From M0108 sp044228795 (GTDB lineage: Bacteria > Pseudomonadota > Gammaproteobacteria > Chromatiales > Chromatiaceae), in contig JBGAUE010000012.1 in assembly GCA_044228795.1 (NCBI GenBank), forward strand, positions 37,196-101,195: 64,000 nt of DNA, given 5' to 3'. The position numbers were made by a program, and so were the translations under genes. Positions 26,068 through 34,775 of the stretch are shown one piece after another; the first letter of the stretch is position 1; each line of letters begins with the position of its first letter. The notes under the pieces are model-generated. The model did not search any database and was not told where the DNA came from. It saw nothing but the letters and a program-made list of their open reading frames with translations.

Positions 26068-26808
26068 TCAGACCATCCACATACCGCCGTTGACGTGGAT
26101 GGTCTCACCGGTGATGTAGGCCGCTCCGGGTGACGCCAGGAAGACCACGGTCGCAGCCACCTCCTCCACCGAGCCCCAGCGCCCCAGAGGGATGCCGGCC
26201 AGAATTTGTTGCTGATGGGCCTCATCCAGGGCGCGGGTCATGTCGGTATCGATCAGGCCCGGCGCCACGCAGTTGATCGTGATGCCCCGGGAACCGACCT
26301 CGCGCGCCAGGGACTTACTGAAGCCAATCATACCGGCCTTGGCCGCCGCATAATTGGCCTGACCGGCATTGCCCATGACGGCGACCACCGAGGCGATATT
26401 GATGATGCGCCCCTTGCGAGCCTTGGTCATGGCGCGCAAGCAAGCCTTGGACATACGATAAACAGAGCCGAGATTGGTGTCCACTAAAGTATTCCAATCG
26501 GATTCCTTCATGCGCATCAAGAGGTTGTCCCGAGTGATGCCGGCGTTATTGACCAGAATACTGGGTTCGCCTAAATCCAGCCTCATACGCTCCATCAGGC
26601 TGTCCACGGACAGCGGGTCGGCGACATCGAGGACCAGGCCGGCACCCTGACAGCCGTTAGCGGTCAGGGTCTCGCTGATACGCTCGGCGCCGGCCTCCGT
26701 GGTCGCGGTACCCCCGACCACGGCCCCGGCCCGACCCAGGGCCAAGGCAATGGCCTGGCCAATGCCCCGAGAGGCACCCGTTACCAGGGCGATTTCACCT
26801 TCAAGCAT
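26068..26808 (-). CDS. fabG: 3-oxoacyl-ACP reductase
   Basis: 246 residues from the ATG at 26806-26808 (MLEGEIALVTGAS); the open frame extends further upstream inside fabD. Short-chain dehydrogenase signatures are TGASRGIG (NADPH binding), NNAGITRDNLLMRM, and the catalytic YAAAKAG. It overlaps the fabD stop by 8 nt. It reduces beta-ketoacyl-ACP in fatty acid elongation. Confidence 0.95.
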   Translation of the reverse strand: MLEGEIALVTGASRGIGQAIALALGRAGAVVGGTATTEAGAERISETLTANGCQGAGLVLDVADPLSVDSLMERMRLDLGEPSILVNNAGITRDNLLMRMKESDWNTLVDTNLGSVYRMSKACLRAMTKARKGRIINIASVVAVMGNAGQANYAAAKAGMIGFSKSLAREVGSRGITINCVAPGLIDTDMTRALDEAHQQQILAGIPLGRWGSVEEVAATVVFLASPGAAYITGETIHVNGGMWMV

Positions 26809-27745
26809 GATTCGTTGCCTCCAGAGCCAGGGCCAGCCCCTTGGGGTCCAGGACCGCCAGGGCCTCCAGCCGGTTATCAATGCGCTTGGTCAAGCCCGTC
26901 AGCACCTTGCCAGGGCCGGCCTCCAGCAACAGCTCGACCCCCTGGTCCGCCAGACACCGCACCGTTTCCACCCAACGCACCGGACTATAGAGTTGGCGTA
27001 CCAGGCGATCGCGGATGGCTACCGGATCAGCCACGGCATCAACGGTGACATTGTGTAACACGGGTATCCGGGGCGCCTTAAGGGTGATAGCCGTCAAGGC
27101 CGCCGCCAGCCGCTCAGCGGCGGGGCGCATGAGGGCGCAGTGGGAAGGTACGCTGACCGGCAAGAGGACGGCGCGCTTGGCGCCAGCCGACTTGGCGGCC
27201 GCAATACCCCGTTCGACCGCCGCCGCCTCACCGGCGATAACCACCTGACCCGGGGAATTGAAGTTGACGGGTTCCAGAATCTCGCCCTGGGCGGCCTGGA
27301 CGCACACGGCGACGACCTGGTCGTCGGCAAGCCCGAGCACGGCAGCCATGGCGCCAGCGCCGGCGGGCACCGCCTCCTGCATAAAGTGGCCACGCTGGGC
27401 GACCAGGGCAACGGCATCGGCAAAGCCTAGGGCCTCGGCACAGACCAGGGCGGTGAACTCGCCCAGGCTATGCCCCGCCATCCAGGCCGGCTGATGGCCG
27501 CCTGCCTGATTCCAGACCCGCCAGACGGCGACACCCGCGGCAAGCATGGCGGGCTGGGTCATATCGGTGCAATCAAGCAACTCCCTGGGACCCTCACTCA
27601 CCAGGTGCCAGAGGTCAGTATCCAGGGTATCCGAGGCCTCGGCGAAGGTCTCGCGGACCAGCGGCCATGCCGCCGCCAGTTCGCCCAACATACCGATGGA
27701 TTGGGACCCCTGTCCCGGAAAGACGATGGCGATCTGCTTGTTCAT
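26801..27745 (-). CDS. fabD: Malonyl-CoA:ACP transacylase
   Basis: 314 residues. FPGQGSQSIGML at the N-terminus, the catalytic Ser in GHSLGEFTALV, the His in VPSHCALM and the ending GPGKVLTGL all identify FabD. It loads malonyl groups onto ACP. Order fabH-fabD-fabG is conserved. Confidence 0.95.
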   Translation of the reverse strand: MNKQIAIVFPGQGSQSIGMLGELAAAWPLVRETFAEASDTLDTDLWHLVSEGPRELLDCTDMTQPAMLAAGVAVWRVWNQAGGHQPAWMAGHSLGEFTALVCAEALGFADAVALVAQRGHFMQEAVPAGAGAMAAVLGLADDQVVAVCVQAAQGEILEPVNFNSPGQVVIAGEAAAVERGIAAAKSAGAKRAVLLPVSVPSHCALMRPAAERLAAALTAITLKAPRIPVLHNVTVDAVADPVAIRDRLVRQLYSPVRWVETVRCLADQGVELLLEAGPGKVLTGLTKRIDNRLEALAVLDPKGLALALEATNHA

Positions 27746-27774
27746 GAGGGAATTCGTAGCGACAAGGGTTGGGT

Positions 27775-28734
27775 TTAGAAGCGCGCCAACACCGAACCCC
27801 AGGTGAAGCCACCGCCGAAGCCTTCCATCAGGATGGTTTGGCCGCGTTGGATGCGCCCATCACGCACCGCCGTATCCAGGGCCAGGGGGATGGAGGCGGC
27901 AGAGGTATTGCCATGATCGGCAACGGTCACCACCACCTGCTCCATGGGCAAATTGAGGCGGCGAGCCGTGGCTTGAATGATGCGGATATTGGCCTGATGG
28001 GGTACCAGCCAGTCGATCTCCGACTTATCCATGCCATTGGCCTCCAGGGTCTCCTCAACGATGCGGCCCAGGGTACTGACCGCCCAGCGAAAGACCTCGT
28101 TGCCGCGCATTTCGAGATAAGGATCCTCGCAGCCACCCCGGCCTATGCCCTTGGGGACTTGCAGCAGGTCTTTATAGGCTCCATCAGCGCTGATGTGGGT
28201 GGAGATGATGCCGGGTTCCTCAGCGGCACCCAAGACCACAGCCCCAGCCCCGTCAGCGAATAGAATACAGGTCGAACGGTCCTGCCAGTCGAGGAGACGT
28301 GACATGGTGTCCGCGCCAATCACCAGGGCGCGCTTGGCGCTGCCGGTGCGAATAAAATTGTCGGCGACGCTGAGGGCATAGACGAACCCGGCGCAGACCG
28401 CTTGAATATCAAAGGCGGGAACGCCCTTGATACCCAGCCGGGGCTGAATAATGCAGGCCGTGCTGGGAAATATTTGGTCCGGCGTTGTCGTCGCCAGGAC
28501 AATGAGATCGATCTCGCTTGGGGCGACCCCCGCGGCCTCCATGGCGGCGTTGGCGGCAATCACGGCCAGATCCGAGCAGGTCTCGCCCTCCGTCACCACA
28601 TGGCGCTGGCGGATGCCGGTACGGTCGAAAATCCATTCATCCGTGGTATCGACGATATCCTCAATATCCTTGTTGGTGAGGATTTTCTTGGGCAGATAAC
28701 TGCCCGTACCCAGGATCCGGGAATAGAGCTTCAC
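27775..28734 (-). CDS. fabH: Beta-ketoacyl-ACP synthase III
   Basis: 319 residues. The catalytic Cys is in FDIQAVCAGFVYAL, the His in VPHQANIRI and the Asn in DHGNTSAASIP, as in all FabH. It primes fatty acid synthesis with acetyl-CoA. Its start overlaps the plsX stop by 4 nt. Confidence 0.95.
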   Translation of the reverse strand: MKLYSRILGTGSYLPKKILTNKDIEDIVDTTDEWIFDRTGIRQRHVVTEGETCSDLAVIAANAAMEAAGVAPSEIDLIVLATTTPDQIFPSTACIIQPRLGIKGVPAFDIQAVCAGFVYALSVADNFIRTGSAKRALVIGADTMSRLLDWQDRSTCILFADGAGAVVLGAAEEPGIISTHISADGAYKDLLQVPKGIGRGGCEDPYLEMRGNEVFRWAVSTLGRIVEETLEANGMDKSEIDWLVPHQANIRIIQATARRLNLPMEQVVVTVADHGNTSAASIPLALDTAVRDGRIQRGQTILMEGFGGGFTWGSVLARF

Positions 28735-29762
28735 GCGCTAGGCCTTTGGCGTTCGGCATCAAGCTGACCGCCTACGCGGTGGGCGATGCGCTCGGGGATA
28801 TTACAGTGGATTTCCTTCTCCGCGATATGGATCGCGTTTTCGAAGGCGAGTATATCGGCACCGCCGTGGCTCTTGATGACAATGCCACGCAGGCCGAGTA
28901 GGCTGGCCCCATTGTAGCGACGCGGGTCAAAGGCACGGCTAAAACGCTTGAGAACAGGCATCGCCGCCAGGGCCGACAGGCGCGTCAACCAGTTGCGATT
29001 GAAATTCTCAGTGAGGAAGTGCCGCACCATCTTGGCCACACCCTCGCTGGACTTCAGCGCGACATTACCCACGAATCCGTCAGTCACCACCACATCAACC
29101 ACGCCGAGATAGATATCATCCCCCTCTACATAGCCGATGTAATTCAGGGAACTGCGGGCCAGCAGCTCATGTGCCCCCTTGACCTGTTCATTGCCCTTGA
29201 TTTCCTCGGCGCCAATGTTGAGAAGTCCCACCTTGGGCGCGCTGATACCCTCCACGGCGGTGACGGTCTCGCTACCCATCACGGCGAACTGGAAGAGGTG
29301 CTGGGCCGTGCAATCAACGTTGGCCCCCAAATCGAGCAGATGAGTGCTGCCAGTCACGGAGGGCACCGCCGTCATGATGGCCGGCCGGTCAATGTTAGGC
29401 AGGGTCTTGAGAACAAAGCGGGCGGTGGCCATGAGAGCGCCAGTGTTGCCCGCGCTGACGCAGGCATGGGCCTCGCCGGACTTGACCAGGTCGATGGCGA
29501 CCCGCATAGAGGAGTCCTTCTTCTGGCGCAAGGCCTTGGAAGGCAACTCATTCATCGCCACCTCCTGGGAGGCATGGCGAATGCTCAGACGAGCAGGTAG
29601 CGTACCCCCGGGAAGGAACTTGAGGATTTCCTCTTCCTTGCCCACCAGAATGAGGGCCACCTCGCGGGTAGCGCGCAAATAATCGAGAGCCGCCGGGACC
29701 ACGACCTTAGGCCCGTGATCTCCGCCCATGACATCCAGGGCGATGGTCAAACGATCAATCAC
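28731..29762 (-). CDS. plsX: Phosphate acyltransferase PlsX
   Basis: 343 residues. It begins with TIALDVMGGDHGPKVVVPAA and contains CVSAGNTGALMA and GFVGNVALKSSEGVAKM, the diagnostic PlsX motifs. It makes acyl-phosphate from acyl-ACP for phospholipid synthesis. It follows rpmF, as in most gammaproteobacteria. Confidence 0.95.
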   Translation of the reverse strand: MIDRLTIALDVMGGDHGPKVVVPAALDYLRATREVALILVGKEEEILKFLPGGTLPARLSIRHASQEVAMNELPSKALRQKKDSSMRVAIDLVKSGEAHACVSAGNTGALMATARFVLKTLPNIDRPAIMTAVPSVTGSTHLLDLGANVDCTAQHLFQFAVMGSETVTAVEGISAPKVGLLNIGAEEIKGNEQVKGAHELLARSSLNYIGYVEGDDIYLGVVDVVVTDGFVGNVALKSSEGVAKMVRHFLTENFNRNWLTRLSALAAMPVLKRFSRAFDPRRYNGASLLGLRGIVIKSHGGADILAFENAIHIAEKEIHCNIPERIAHRVGGQLDAERQRPSA

Positions 29763-29803
29763 GGCTTAGGCCGCCACTGCGGGGGAAGGGGGAGGCTTCG
29801 ACT

Positions 29804-29980
29804 TCAGTCCTTGGTCTCTACGACCTTACGGCCACGATAGAAGCCATCCGGGGACACATGATGGCGACGATGCACCTCGCCACTCTGGGGTTCGACCGAC
29901 AGGGTGGGACCCGTCAGGGCATCGTGGGAACGCCGCATGTCGCGCCGGGAAGAGGTCTTACGATTTTGTGGAACAGCCAT
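29804..29980 (-). CDS. rpmF: 50S ribosomal protein L32
   Basis: 58 residues: ATG at 29978-29980, stop TGA at 29804-29806. It reads MAVPQNRKTSSRRDMRRSH and continues HHVSPDGFYRGRKVV, a standard L32 without zinc-binding cysteines. It is the second gene of the yceD-rpmF-plsX-fab operon. Confidence 0.96.
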   Translation of the reverse strand: MAVPQNRKTSSRRDMRRSHDALTGPTLSVEPQSGEVHRRHHVSPDGFYRGRKVVETKD

Positions 29981-30084
29981 TGTTTTCTCCGTGACAGAGG
30001 ATGCCGCCCAAGCCTTCGAGGATGAACGGCAGCCATCAATAAATACGTTAATATCCGCAACATCGCGGGGATGTCACCGGGATT

Positions 30085-30612
30085 TCAGCCCTTCCCGCCC
30101 CGGGTCAGCACACCGAGAATGGCGAAGGGGTTAGGGGCCCCGGTAGCCGCCGGCTCACCGCCCTCCGTCATCGCCTCCCGACCGGGAGGGACGCATTCAC
30201 CAGGCTCGTGCATGGCGATCTGCGGCAGGGCCAGCAACAACTCATCCTCGATCAGGTCCAGCAACCGAATCGACGCCTCGGATACCAGTAAGGGGTCGAG
30301 TTCTTCCGGCAGCAGCCGGGCCTCGCCCAGTCCGGAAATCAGCGCCAAGTCCAGGGGTGCAGTCACGTCCCATTCCATGGCGCCCAGGCAACGCTGACAG
30401 GTCAGCACCAGTCGGGCCACGATTTCGCCCCTCAGGTTGCCGCGACCTTCCAAATCGCGGGCGAAGGCCAACCGATACCCGACCTCGCCCGCCGTCTCCC
30501 TTAAAGACTCCGCGAGCCGCGGCAGACCCGATAGAGGCAAGGCGCCCTCAAATTCAGCGCCCGCGTCCACGGCTCGCCAAGGGTCGATCAAATCCGGAAG
30601 CGGCGAAGACAT
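30085..30612 (-). CDS. yceD: YceD/DUF177 23S rRNA accumulation protein
   Basis: 175 residues. The family's central motif is present as ARLVLTCQRCLGAMEWDV, followed by LLVSEASIRLLDLIEDELLLALP, the usual acidic stretch. YceD homologues are paired with rpmF and affect 23S rRNA levels. It is first in the fatty acid operon, 104 nt before rpmF. Confidence 0.9.
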   Translation of the reverse strand: MSSPLPDLIDPWRAVDAGAEFEGALPLSGLPRLAESLRETAGEVGYRLAFARDLEGRGNLRGEIVARLVLTCQRCLGAMEWDVTAPLDLALISGLGEARLLPEELDPLLVSEASIRLLDLIEDELLLALPQIAMHEPGECVPPGREAMTEGGEPAATGAPNPFAILGVLTRGGKG

Positions 30613-30621
30613 AACCCGCGC

Positions 30622-30651
30622 ATCTTATTCAGCCTGGCTCCCTTTCGTCAA
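30622..30651 (-). promoter_or_regulatory. Sigma70-type promoter for yceD-rpmF-plsX-fab
   Basis: On the - strand, TTGACG (30646-30651) and TAAGAT (30622-30627) are separated by 18 nt. The -10 ends 9 nt before the yceD ATG, so the message would be nearly leaderless. If that is unacceptable, this promoter would feed rpmF only. Confidence 0.5.
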
Positions 30652-30740
30652 GAACGGATGCGACTAAGGCCAGATCCGTCTCGCCCCCCGGCCAGCCTTT
30701 CGGACTTGCTGGCCAGGTTCACCGGGTTCATGGCTTGTTC

Positions 30741-31760
30741 TTACTGCTCGCGTTTCCGGGTGGCCAAGGCCCGCGCCAACAGCCTGGGCAGATGCTTTCT
30801 TGCCGCCATCAGGTCCAGGACCTCGATACTGGCGTGATCAGCCCCCGTCAGTTCGGCTATCGGTGGCGGCTGCTCTCCACGGCACCAGGCGACTAGGGCG
30901 TCGGCCGTACCGCCACTGCCGGCGAGCACCAGGACCCGGCCCCGCTGGCGCAGCCGGTGCAGAACGTCCCAGCGGGTGACCTCTCCACCCCCGGCGACCA
31001 GCATCAGTGTGCCCCGCCCGCCCGCCAGGCGCTCCGCCACGGCCGTGAGCCACGGGGATTCGTCGCCCCAGCGCTCGCCGGGGACCAGTAGGAAGTGGCT
31101 GTGGTGGGGATCGAGGGTTACCCGCGGCTCGATCTCACCCCGATCCGGTCGCGGAGCAGACTCCGGGAGAGGCCCCTTGGGGCCAGCCCCTGGGACTTCG
31201 GCTTCGGCCTGATGTAACTGTACAGACCCCTCTCCCCAACCCTCCCCCGCAAGGGGGGAGGGAGCAAGAGAATCAGGGGGTTGAGCTATCGAACCCAACC
31301 CATACAGCCGGGGGATCTGAACGGTTATGGCCTGATCAGGGTGAAAGAAGCCGCCGCTGGCATCGCTCGCCAGGGCGGAAGAACCGCCCTGTCCGCCGGG
31401 CGGGATCCCCGCCAGGGCATCCACGCGACCGCGCGGGGCGATGCCGATCAAGGGAAAGCCTCCCGCGGCACGCTGGCGCGCCGTCCCCATGAGCGCCATG
31501 ACGCCAAAGGAGGTGCCGCCATCTATCACCGCCGCTCCCAGCCGGTCCAGAAGGGGTACCAGGCCCATGAAGAGGGTTAGCAGTTGTGCCGCCACCCCAC
31601 CATCGAGACTGGCGGCCCCACCGACCAGGATCAGGACCGGGTAGGGTCCGTTCAGCCCGATTGCCGCCATAGCCCCGTCCACGGCCGTAGCCGGCGAACC
31701 CTGAGGGCAGGCGATCAGCGCCGAGAATATCTGGCCACTGGCGTGAGGGTTAGGGTTCAT
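30741..31760 (-). CDS. LSDAT/TRPM-type SLOG-domain protein, with in-frame palindromic repeat
   Basis: 339 residues. Residues 40-115 read VLILVGGAASLDGG, AAVIDGGTSFGVMALMG and GFPLIGIAPRGRV, the pattern I associate with the prokaryotic LSDAT branch of the SLOG superfamily (nucleotide-ligand sensors related to TRPM channel N-termini). Residues 200-320 continue with DPHHSHFLLVPGERWGDESPWL and VLVLAGSGGTADALV, also LSDAT features. Between the halves, about residues 147-180 come from an inserted repeat (SLAPSPLAGEGWGEG). The role is probably binding a nucleotide-like signal. It is divergent from the PLD gene, separated by 261 nt. The assignment is from memory of family motifs. Confidence 0.65.
   Translation of the reverse strand: MNPNPHASGQIFSALIACPQGSPATAVDGAMAAIGLNGPYPVLILVGGAASLDGGVAAQLLTLFMGLVPLLDRLGAAVIDGGTSFGVMALMGTARQRAAGGFPLIGIAPRGRVDALAGIPPGGQGGSSALASDASGGFFHPDQAITVQIPRLYGLGSIAQPPDSLAPSPLAGEGWGEGSVQLHQAEAEVPGAGPKGPLPESAPRPDRGEIEPRVTLDPHHSHFLLVPGERWGDESPWLTAVAERLAGGRGTLMLVAGGGEVTRWDVLHRLRQRGRVLVLAGSGGTADALVAWCRGEQPPPIAELTGADHASIEVLDLMAARKHLPRLLARALATRKREQ
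31227..31321. repeat. Palindromic GC repeat, copy 1 (within the LSDAT gene)
   Basis: The core is a CCCTCCCCC/GGGGGAGGG hairpin preceded by CTCTCCCCAA and followed by GAGCAAGAG, then a less conserved flank (TTGAG, GAACCCAA, CATNNNNCC). The flank is shared with the copy at 46370, making about 95 bp in all. Read on the - strand it is open and encodes APSPLAGEGWGEG. Confidence 0.85.
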
Positions 31761-32021
31761 TCGTCGGGCAGGGTCCTGGGCGGAGGGCTGGCAAAGGTCG
31801 CCCCATGCCAGATTCTATCCCAATCCGGCTGCGTATTGCGCCCTTCAACGCAACATCGCCGGGGTTATTATCCAGATGCTGCGTTCGAGTACTGGGGCTC
31901 AGGGTGCCTTTATGAAACATTTGGTATAGTAATTCTGCATCTGCCCAGCCAGGGAGTGGATGGTCTCCAGGTGACGCTGATTCCAGATCGATTACCCTAT
32001 TGTGAATCCGGGGAGCGGCAG

Positions 32022-33617
32022 ATGGCCTCACGATTATTCTGGTTCCTATCGACCCTGGCGCTGGCGCTGATCCTGGCCGGCTGTGCGGGCCTCAAGGCAG
32101 TCGATCAGGCGGACCGGGTCGCTTCCCGGGCCATCGCCGATCCCGAGACCACCCCCCTAGGGAAGCAGATCCGGCGCCTGGTCAGAACCCAGCCAGCGGG
32201 CCAGTCGGGTTTCCTGCTTCTGGACAAGGGCGAGGAGGCCCTGCTGTGGCGGGGCATGCTGGCCGACCAGGCCACTCGCACCATTGATACCCAATACTTC
32301 ATCTGGTATCAGGACAATGTCGGCAAGATCGCCGCCGAGCGCCTCCTGCTGGCGGCGGAGCGGGGCGTCCGGGTCCGGGTCATCGTCGACGAGATTTCCC
32401 TCGACGCCGATCCCCGTTTTCTCGCCCTCCTGAATGATCACCCCCAGGTCGAGATCCGTCTCTACAACCCCGTGGGGGCCCTGGGTCTGGGTACCCTGGG
32501 CAAGCTGGGGCGGATCATCGGCTCGGTGGGCGATTTTCCGCGTCTCAACCGACGGATGCACAACAAAACCTTCATTGTCGACGGCAGCCTGGCCATCCTC
32601 GGGGGCCGCAACGTGGCCGATGAGTACTACGACCTCGACGAGGAGTTCAATTTCCGGGATCTTGACGTCCTGGCGCTGGGGCCCGTGGTACCGAAGGTCT
32701 CCAGCAGTTTTGACGAGTACTGGAACCACCCCTGGGTGGTCCCCCTGGAGGCGGTGGTCGATATCGCCATCACCCCTGAGGAACGGGAGGCCTATTACCG
32801 CGGGCTGCACCAGTATGCCTCTCACCCCGAGAACTTCCCCCCACGCTTCGACGCCGGCCTCGCGGCTACCGCTGCCCGCTTCAAGTCGCTGCGGGCCGCG
32901 GATCTCAACTGGGGCCAGGCGCGGCTCATCTCTGACCGACCCGGCAAGAACCCGGATTTGGACCGTTACGACGCCTTCGGCGAGAGCGGCCGCCAGTTGA
33001 CCGAACTGGCCCTGGGCGCCCAACGGGAACTGCTCGCTGCAACGCCCTACCTCATCATGCTCCCGGGGACCTTCAGCTTGCTGGAGAACCTGCGTAAGCG
33101 CGACGTTCGGGTGGCCATCCTCACCAATTCGATGGCGGCCAACGATGCCATCTGGGTGCATTCGCGCTACGCCTTTCAGCGCCGCCGCCTGCTGGGCATG
33201 GGGATCGAGTTGTTTGAATACCGCGGCGATGCCGAAGACCAGCCGCTCCTGATCGACCGTTACGCACGGATGCCGGACCAGGTTCCCCTGGTCCTGCATG
33301 CCAAGACCCTGGTCATCGATCGCCAGGTGGTCTACATCGGCTCCTTCAACATGGACCCCCGCTCCACGCACCTGAATACGGAGATCGGCCTCATCATCGA
33401 GAGCCCCACCCTGGCCCAGGCGGTGGCCGCCCTCATCGAACGGGACATGGCCCCCCGCAACAGTTGGCGCCTGGAGCTGACCGCGGAGGGGCGGATCGAG
33501 TGGGTGACCCAGCGGGAGGGGCGGCCGGTGCGCGCCGAGGCCGAGCCCGACATCGGAGTTGGCGAGGCCCTCAAGTTCCTAATCCTCACTCTCCTCCCGA
33601 TCGGAGAATTGATCTGA
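32022..33617 (+). CDS. Phospholipase D/cardiolipin-synthase-like lipoprotein
   Basis: 531 residues from the ATG at 32022, which has GGGAG 6 nt upstream; the open frame extends 438 nt further but is not protein-like. Signal peptide with lipobox LAGC (Cys21). Two HKD motifs: HNKTFIVD (His180, Lys182, Asp187), followed by GGRNVADEYY, and HAKTLVID (near residue 426), followed by GSFNMDPRSTHLNTE. The architecture resembles YmdC/ClsC. It would hydrolyse or transfer phosphatidyl groups at the envelope. It is convergent with the patatin gene (56 nt between stops). The 261 nt upstream hold an extended -10 (TGGTATAGT, 31922-31930) and no clear -35. Confidence 0.88.
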   Translation: MASRLFWFLSTLALALILAGCAGLKAVDQADRVASRAIADPETTPLGKQIRRLVRTQPAGQSGFLLLDKGEEALLWRGMLADQATRTIDTQYFIWYQDNVGKIAAERLLLAAERGVRVRVIVDEISLDADPRFLALLNDHPQVEIRLYNPVGALGLGTLGKLGRIIGSVGDFPRLNRRMHNKTFIVDGSLAILGGRNVADEYYDLDEEFNFRDLDVLALGPVVPKVSSSFDEYWNHPWVVPLEAVVDIAITPEEREAYYRGLHQYASHPENFPPRFDAGLAATAARFKSLRAADLNWGQARLISDRPGKNPDLDRYDAFGESGRQLTELALGAQRELLAATPYLIMLPGTFSLLENLRKRDVRVAILTNSMAANDAIWVHSRYAFQRRRLLGMGIELFEYRGDAEDQPLLIDRYARMPDQVPLVLHAKTLVIDRQVVYIGSFNMDPRSTHLNTEIGLIIESPTLAQAVAALIERDMAPRNSWRLELTAEGRIEWVTQREGRPVRAEAEPDIGVGEALKFLILTLLPIGELI

Positions 33618-33673
33618 AGGGCCTGCGGATGGGCGTGACGTCCCAATCCCTCAGGGATTGTCCCAGCCAGGGG

Positions 33674-34756
33674 CTACAGTAGATCCTCCCCCCGCAGGTT
33701 CTCCGCGGCATAGGCGGCGCCAATGTCGCGCAGCAGGGGGATCAACTTGAGATTGTCAATCTCAAAGCCGGTTTTGGCGACCCGCTGGGCGCGGACGATC
33801 TGTTCGGGGGAGAAGTCCAGATTGTAGCGGAGATAGGTGAAGTGACGACCCGGGGCGGCGGTCGGATCGGCGCCTTTGAGGTCGCCGATCTCGCAATCGA
33901 TCTCATCGCCAACCCGGCAGTGACCGAGGACCCGGCACATCAGGTCCTGCTGCAGACTGGACGAGTCGATGAGGGCCACCGGCACCCGGCGGGCATGAAA
34001 GAGCAGGCTCATCTCCCCCGCCGTGGCCGTGCCGGAGGTGACGCGGACCCGTCCGGTCCCGATCGAGACCAGCAGCAGCTGATCCAGACCCCGCGCCCAC
34101 TCCAGGTGAAAACAGGGTAGGGTCGCCATCAGATAGAGGAGCAGGCTGGGGTTGTTGTAAGGCGTGATGCCGCCATCCACGAAGACGTGCCGCCGGCCGC
34201 CGAGGACAATGGTCTCCGGGGGGAAAAAGGTAGGGGCGGCGGTACTGGCCCGGACCAGTTGCCAGAGGGGGATATGCAGGTTGCACTCAGGCGAGGCGGG
34301 ATCGTTGAAGCGGGCGGCGGGGTTGTTGGAGATCGGCCAGGGGGAGCCGGTGGAATAGTTGCGCATCACCAGGCATAGCAGGGTGCGCAGTCGGCGCGTG
34401 CCCAGCAGGGCCGGCACCTGGCCCGCCGCATCCTCCGAGAAGACCTCCTTGAGCATCCCGGTAATGGCCTCCGCGGCATATTTGCTCTGCCAGCGCTTGT
34501 ACCAGGGCGCGGGCCGGAAGATCTCCATCCCCCGTCGGATGTAGAGGTCTTCGATCTCCGCGACCGGCATACCCCAGGACAGGCAGGTGGCGATGATGCC
34601 GCCGGTGCTGGTGCCGGCGATATAGTCGAAATAATCCGCCAGGACCAGATCGGGTTGGCCGGTCCGGGCGCGCAGCAGTGCCTCCATCCGCGCCAGAACC
34701 TCCAGGGTGAAGATGCCGCGGATGCCGCCACCATCCAGGGCCAGGAGTCGTTTCAT
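33674..34756 (-). CDS. Patatin-like phospholipase
   Basis: 360 residues. Oxyanion-hole glycines in DGGGIRG (8-14), nucleophile Ser50 in GTSTG, and Asp194 in VDGG followed by ITPYNNP complete the Ser-Asp dyad. Family members are A-type phospholipases; some (CapV) act as membrane-degrading effectors of CBASS antiphage systems. No cyclic-nucleotide synthase is found in this window. It begins 19 nt after the SLOG-SLATT gene on the same strand, so the pair is likely one operon. Confidence 0.9.
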   Translation of the reverse strand: MKRLLALDGGGIRGIFTLEVLARMEALLRARTGQPDLVLADYFDYIAGTSTGGIIATCLSWGMPVAEIEDLYIRRGMEIFRPAPWYKRWQSKYAAEAITGMLKEVFSEDAAGQVPALLGTRRLRTLLCLVMRNYSTGSPWPISNNPAARFNDPASPECNLHIPLWQLVRASTAAPTFFPPETIVLGGRRHVFVDGGITPYNNPSLLLYLMATLPCFHLEWARGLDQLLLVSIGTGRVRVTSGTATAGEMSLLFHARRVPVALIDSSSLQQDLMCRVLGHCRVGDEIDCEIGDLKGADPTAAPGRHFTYLRYNLDFSPEQIVRAQRVAKTGFEIDNLKLIPLLRDIGAAYAAENLRGEDLL

Positions 34757-34775
34757 AGTTTACCCATTGCGCCAC

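Noticed and set aside
31584..32021. 146-residue N-terminal extension of the phospholipase D gene
   Set aside because: The ATG at 32022 has a good ribosome site and opens a signal peptide with lipobox; the extension shows no protein-like features.
32157..33371. 404-codon - strand ORF opposite the phospholipase D gene
   Set aside because: The + strand contains two HKD motifs and a lipobox; the reverse frame is compositional shadow.
33674..34756. Patatin as a CBASS effector
   Set aside because: No CD-NTase, Cap2 or Cap3 gene occurs in the window; the CapV comparison is kept only as an analogy.
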